Source of the DNA: an uncultured Lachnospiraceae bacterium
GTDB taxonomy: Bacteria > Bacillota_A > Clostridia > Lachnospirales > Lachnospiraceae
DNA: 8,134 nucleotides
Assembly (NCBI GenBank): GCA_946613735.1
Contig: CAMOFS010000053.1
Span: forward strand, 1 to 8,134
Reading direction: 5' to 3'
A program made the translations under genes and the position numbers. Shown one piece after another: positions 7,013-8,134 of the stretch (the first letter of the stretch is position 1; every line of letters starts with the position of its first letter). Below the pieces are notes generated by a model, which saw only the letters and a program-made list of their open reading frames with translations, ran no database searches and had not been told where the DNA came from.

Positions 7013-7888
7013 ATGAATTCCATAGAATTAAAAGCATATGCAAAGATCAATTTGGGACTTGATGTGACAGGCCGTCGCGATGACGGTTATCATCTGGTTC
7101 GTATGGTAATGCAGTCCGTTGATATTTTTGATACTCTTCGGGTCACCAAAAGAGATGACGATGTCATCGCCTTTTCCTGCTCGGATCCCGCTCTTGAGAC
7201 AGTCGATAATCTCTGCATAAAAGCAGCAGAGCTTTTTAAAAAGAAAAGCGGCTTAAAATCAGGAGTGGATATTTATCTTGAAAAGAATAATCCCGTTGCT
7301 GCAGGTATGGGCGGAGGAAGCACCGATGCTGCTGCGGTATTAAAGGGCATGGATCAGTTGTTTGCTCCGGGGTTTTCGCATGATGACCTTCTTAAAATGG
7401 GTCTGGAGATAGGGGCGGACGTGCCTTTCTGCATAGATGGCGGCTGCGCTTTGTGCGAGGGCATAGGCGAGGAGCTTACGCCGATCGATGGTATGGATCT
7501 TTTTGTTCTCATAGCCCGTCCGGATGTTCAGGTATCTACGGCAGGTATTTATAAGAGGCTTGACGCTATCATAAGCTACGACCATCCGGACATAGATGGG
7601 ATGATAGACGATATTAAAAACAAAGATGCAAAAGCTTTAGGTGCCGGGCTTGGCAATGTTCTTGAATTTGTGACAGCGGCAGAGGTGGATGAGATTGCCG
7701 TGATCGAAGAGATAATGATGGAAAACGGGGCTCTCGGGGCCCGGATGACAGGCAGCGGTCCTACAGTGTTCGGAATCTTTTCAGATGAGAAAATTATGAC
7801 CGACTGCAAAGATGTGATCGATAAAAAGGGGCTGACTTCCTTCATAAAGTGCACAAAAACGATGCAGCCCAAAGATATGAACCCTTAG
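7013..7888 (+). CDS. ispE: 4-diphosphocytidyl-2-C-methyl-D-erythritol kinase
   Basis: This GHMP-family kinase phosphorylates 4-diphosphocytidyl-2-C-methylerythritol with ATP, the fourth step of the MEP route to isoprenoid precursors (undecaprenyl and quinone chains). From ATG 7013 it has 291 residues, normal for IspE. Motifs are AYAKINLGLDV (9-18, with K11), RRDDGYH (21-27), the ATP loop NPVAAGMGGGSTDAAA (93-108), GADVPFC (134-140, with catalytic Asp136) and the C-terminal glycine motif TGSGPTVFGIF (246-256). I chose 7013 because it is one base after the relQ stop (TAG-C-ATG) and the protein then begins just before the conserved AYAKINL strand. ATG 7001, inside relQ, would add four residues. 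A longer in-frame opening from 6920 overlaps relQ by 92 bases and adds no family sequence. No clear ribosome site precedes either start, so termination-reinitiation from relQ is likely. Confidence 0.94.
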   Translation: MNSIELKAYAKINLGLDVTGRRDDGYHLVRMVMQSVDIFDTLRVTKRDDDVIAFSCSDPALETVDNLCIKAAELFKKKSGLKSGVDIYLEKNNPVAAGMGGGSTDAAAVLKGMDQLFAPGFSHDDLLKMGLEIGADVPFCIDGGCALCEGIGEELTPIDGMDLFVLIARPDVQVSTAGIYKRLDAIISYDHPDIDGMIDDIKNKDAKALGAGLGNVLEFVTAAEVDEIAVIEEIMMENGALGARMTGSGPTVFGIFSDEKIMTDCKDVIDKKGLTSFIKCTKTMQPKDMNP

Positions 7889-7904
7889 ACCGGGAGGACT
7901 TATA

Positions 7905-8134
7905 ATGGAAGCACAGCCGTATTTGCCGCTCAGAGACGAGGTTTTTCAAACACTTCGAGACCAGATATTAAAGGGTGAGCTAAAGCCCGGAGACCGTCTT
8001 ATGGAGATCCACCTTTCTCAAAAGCTTGGAGTCAGCCGTACACCGGTGCGTGAGGCTCTTAAGCTTTTGGAAAAAGAGGGGCTTGCTGTCAATATCCCAA
8101 GGCGTGGGGCTCAGGTTGCAAGGATGACTCAAAA
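7905..8134 (+). CDS. GntR-family transcriptional regulator (N-terminal part)
   Basis: The first 76 codons of a DNA-binding regulator are present; the gene runs off the right edge. It has the GntR winged-helix N-terminus: a first helix LRDEVFQTLRDQILKGEL (9-26), the turn KPGDRL (27-32), a helix-turn-helix LSQKLGVSRTPVREALKLL (37-55), and the wing EGLAVNIPRRGAQVA (58-72). The phrase SRTPVREAL and the wing ending RRGAQVA suit the FadR/FCD subgroup, but the effector-binding domain that would confirm this is outside the window. The ATG at 7905 has GGGAGG (7892-7897) 7 bases upstream. It lies 16 bases after ispE with no terminator between them, so it is probably co-transcribed. Its target and ligand are unknown. 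Confidence 0.88.
   Translation, partial: MEAQPYLPLRDEVFQTLRDQILKGELKPGDRLMEIHLSQKLGVSRTPVREALKLLEKEGLAVNIPRRGAQVARMTQ

Noticed and set aside
7234..7245. CTTTTTAAAAAG palindrome inside ispE as a possible terminator
   Set aside because: It has no loop and no GC pairs beyond the ends, so it cannot form a stable hairpin.
7576..7872. 98-codon minus-strand open frame in ispE
   Set aside because: Antisense to conserved IspE coding sequence, with no domain or initiation signal.

Overview
The window looks like a chromosomal segment of a low-to-mid GC Firmicute, most likely a Lachnospiraceae member (Butyrivibrio or a close relative). This placement is an inference from protein style, in particular the clostridial-type phosphofructokinase and the ChvE/GguA-type sugar transporter, and from strong AGGAGG-type ribosome binding sites. 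No search was run. All recognised genes lie on the + strand and form two transcription blocks.

Block 1 (2-4482) is a CUT2-family monosaccharide ABC importer. It starts with the C-terminal part of a ChvE-like periplasmic/lipoprotein-type sugar-binding protein. A GC-rich intergenic hairpin follows, then a double-domain ATPase (TTG start), then two tandem paralogous permeases of the long (~390 aa) XylH/GguB type. A strong intrinsic terminator closes the block. Two different full-length permeases, rather than one homodimerising permease, is the most unusual point of this block.

Block 2 (4509 to the right edge) begins with a good sigma-A-type promoter. It runs through a tightly packed housekeeping operon: pfkA (6-phosphofructokinase), a TrmH/SpoU-family RNA methyltransferase, a small (p)ppGpp synthetase (RelQ type), ispE (isoprenoid precursor kinase), and the start of a GntR-family regulator that runs off the window. 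Junctions are ATGA (pfkA/methyltransferase), TAATG (methyltransferase/relQ), TAG-C-ATG (relQ/ispE) and a 16-nt gap (ispE/gntR).

The most interesting non-coding signal is a perfect 11-bp inverted repeat followed by a T-run, which has the form of a complete intrinsic terminator. It lies inside the first 30 codons of the methyltransferase gene, about 50 nt after the pfkA stop, where a pfkA terminator would be expected. It could make expression of the methyltransferase, alarmone synthetase and ispE depend on translational coupling to pfkA. I see no mobile elements, CRISPR arrays, tRNA or rRNA genes, and no gene-free stretch longer than about 150 bases.
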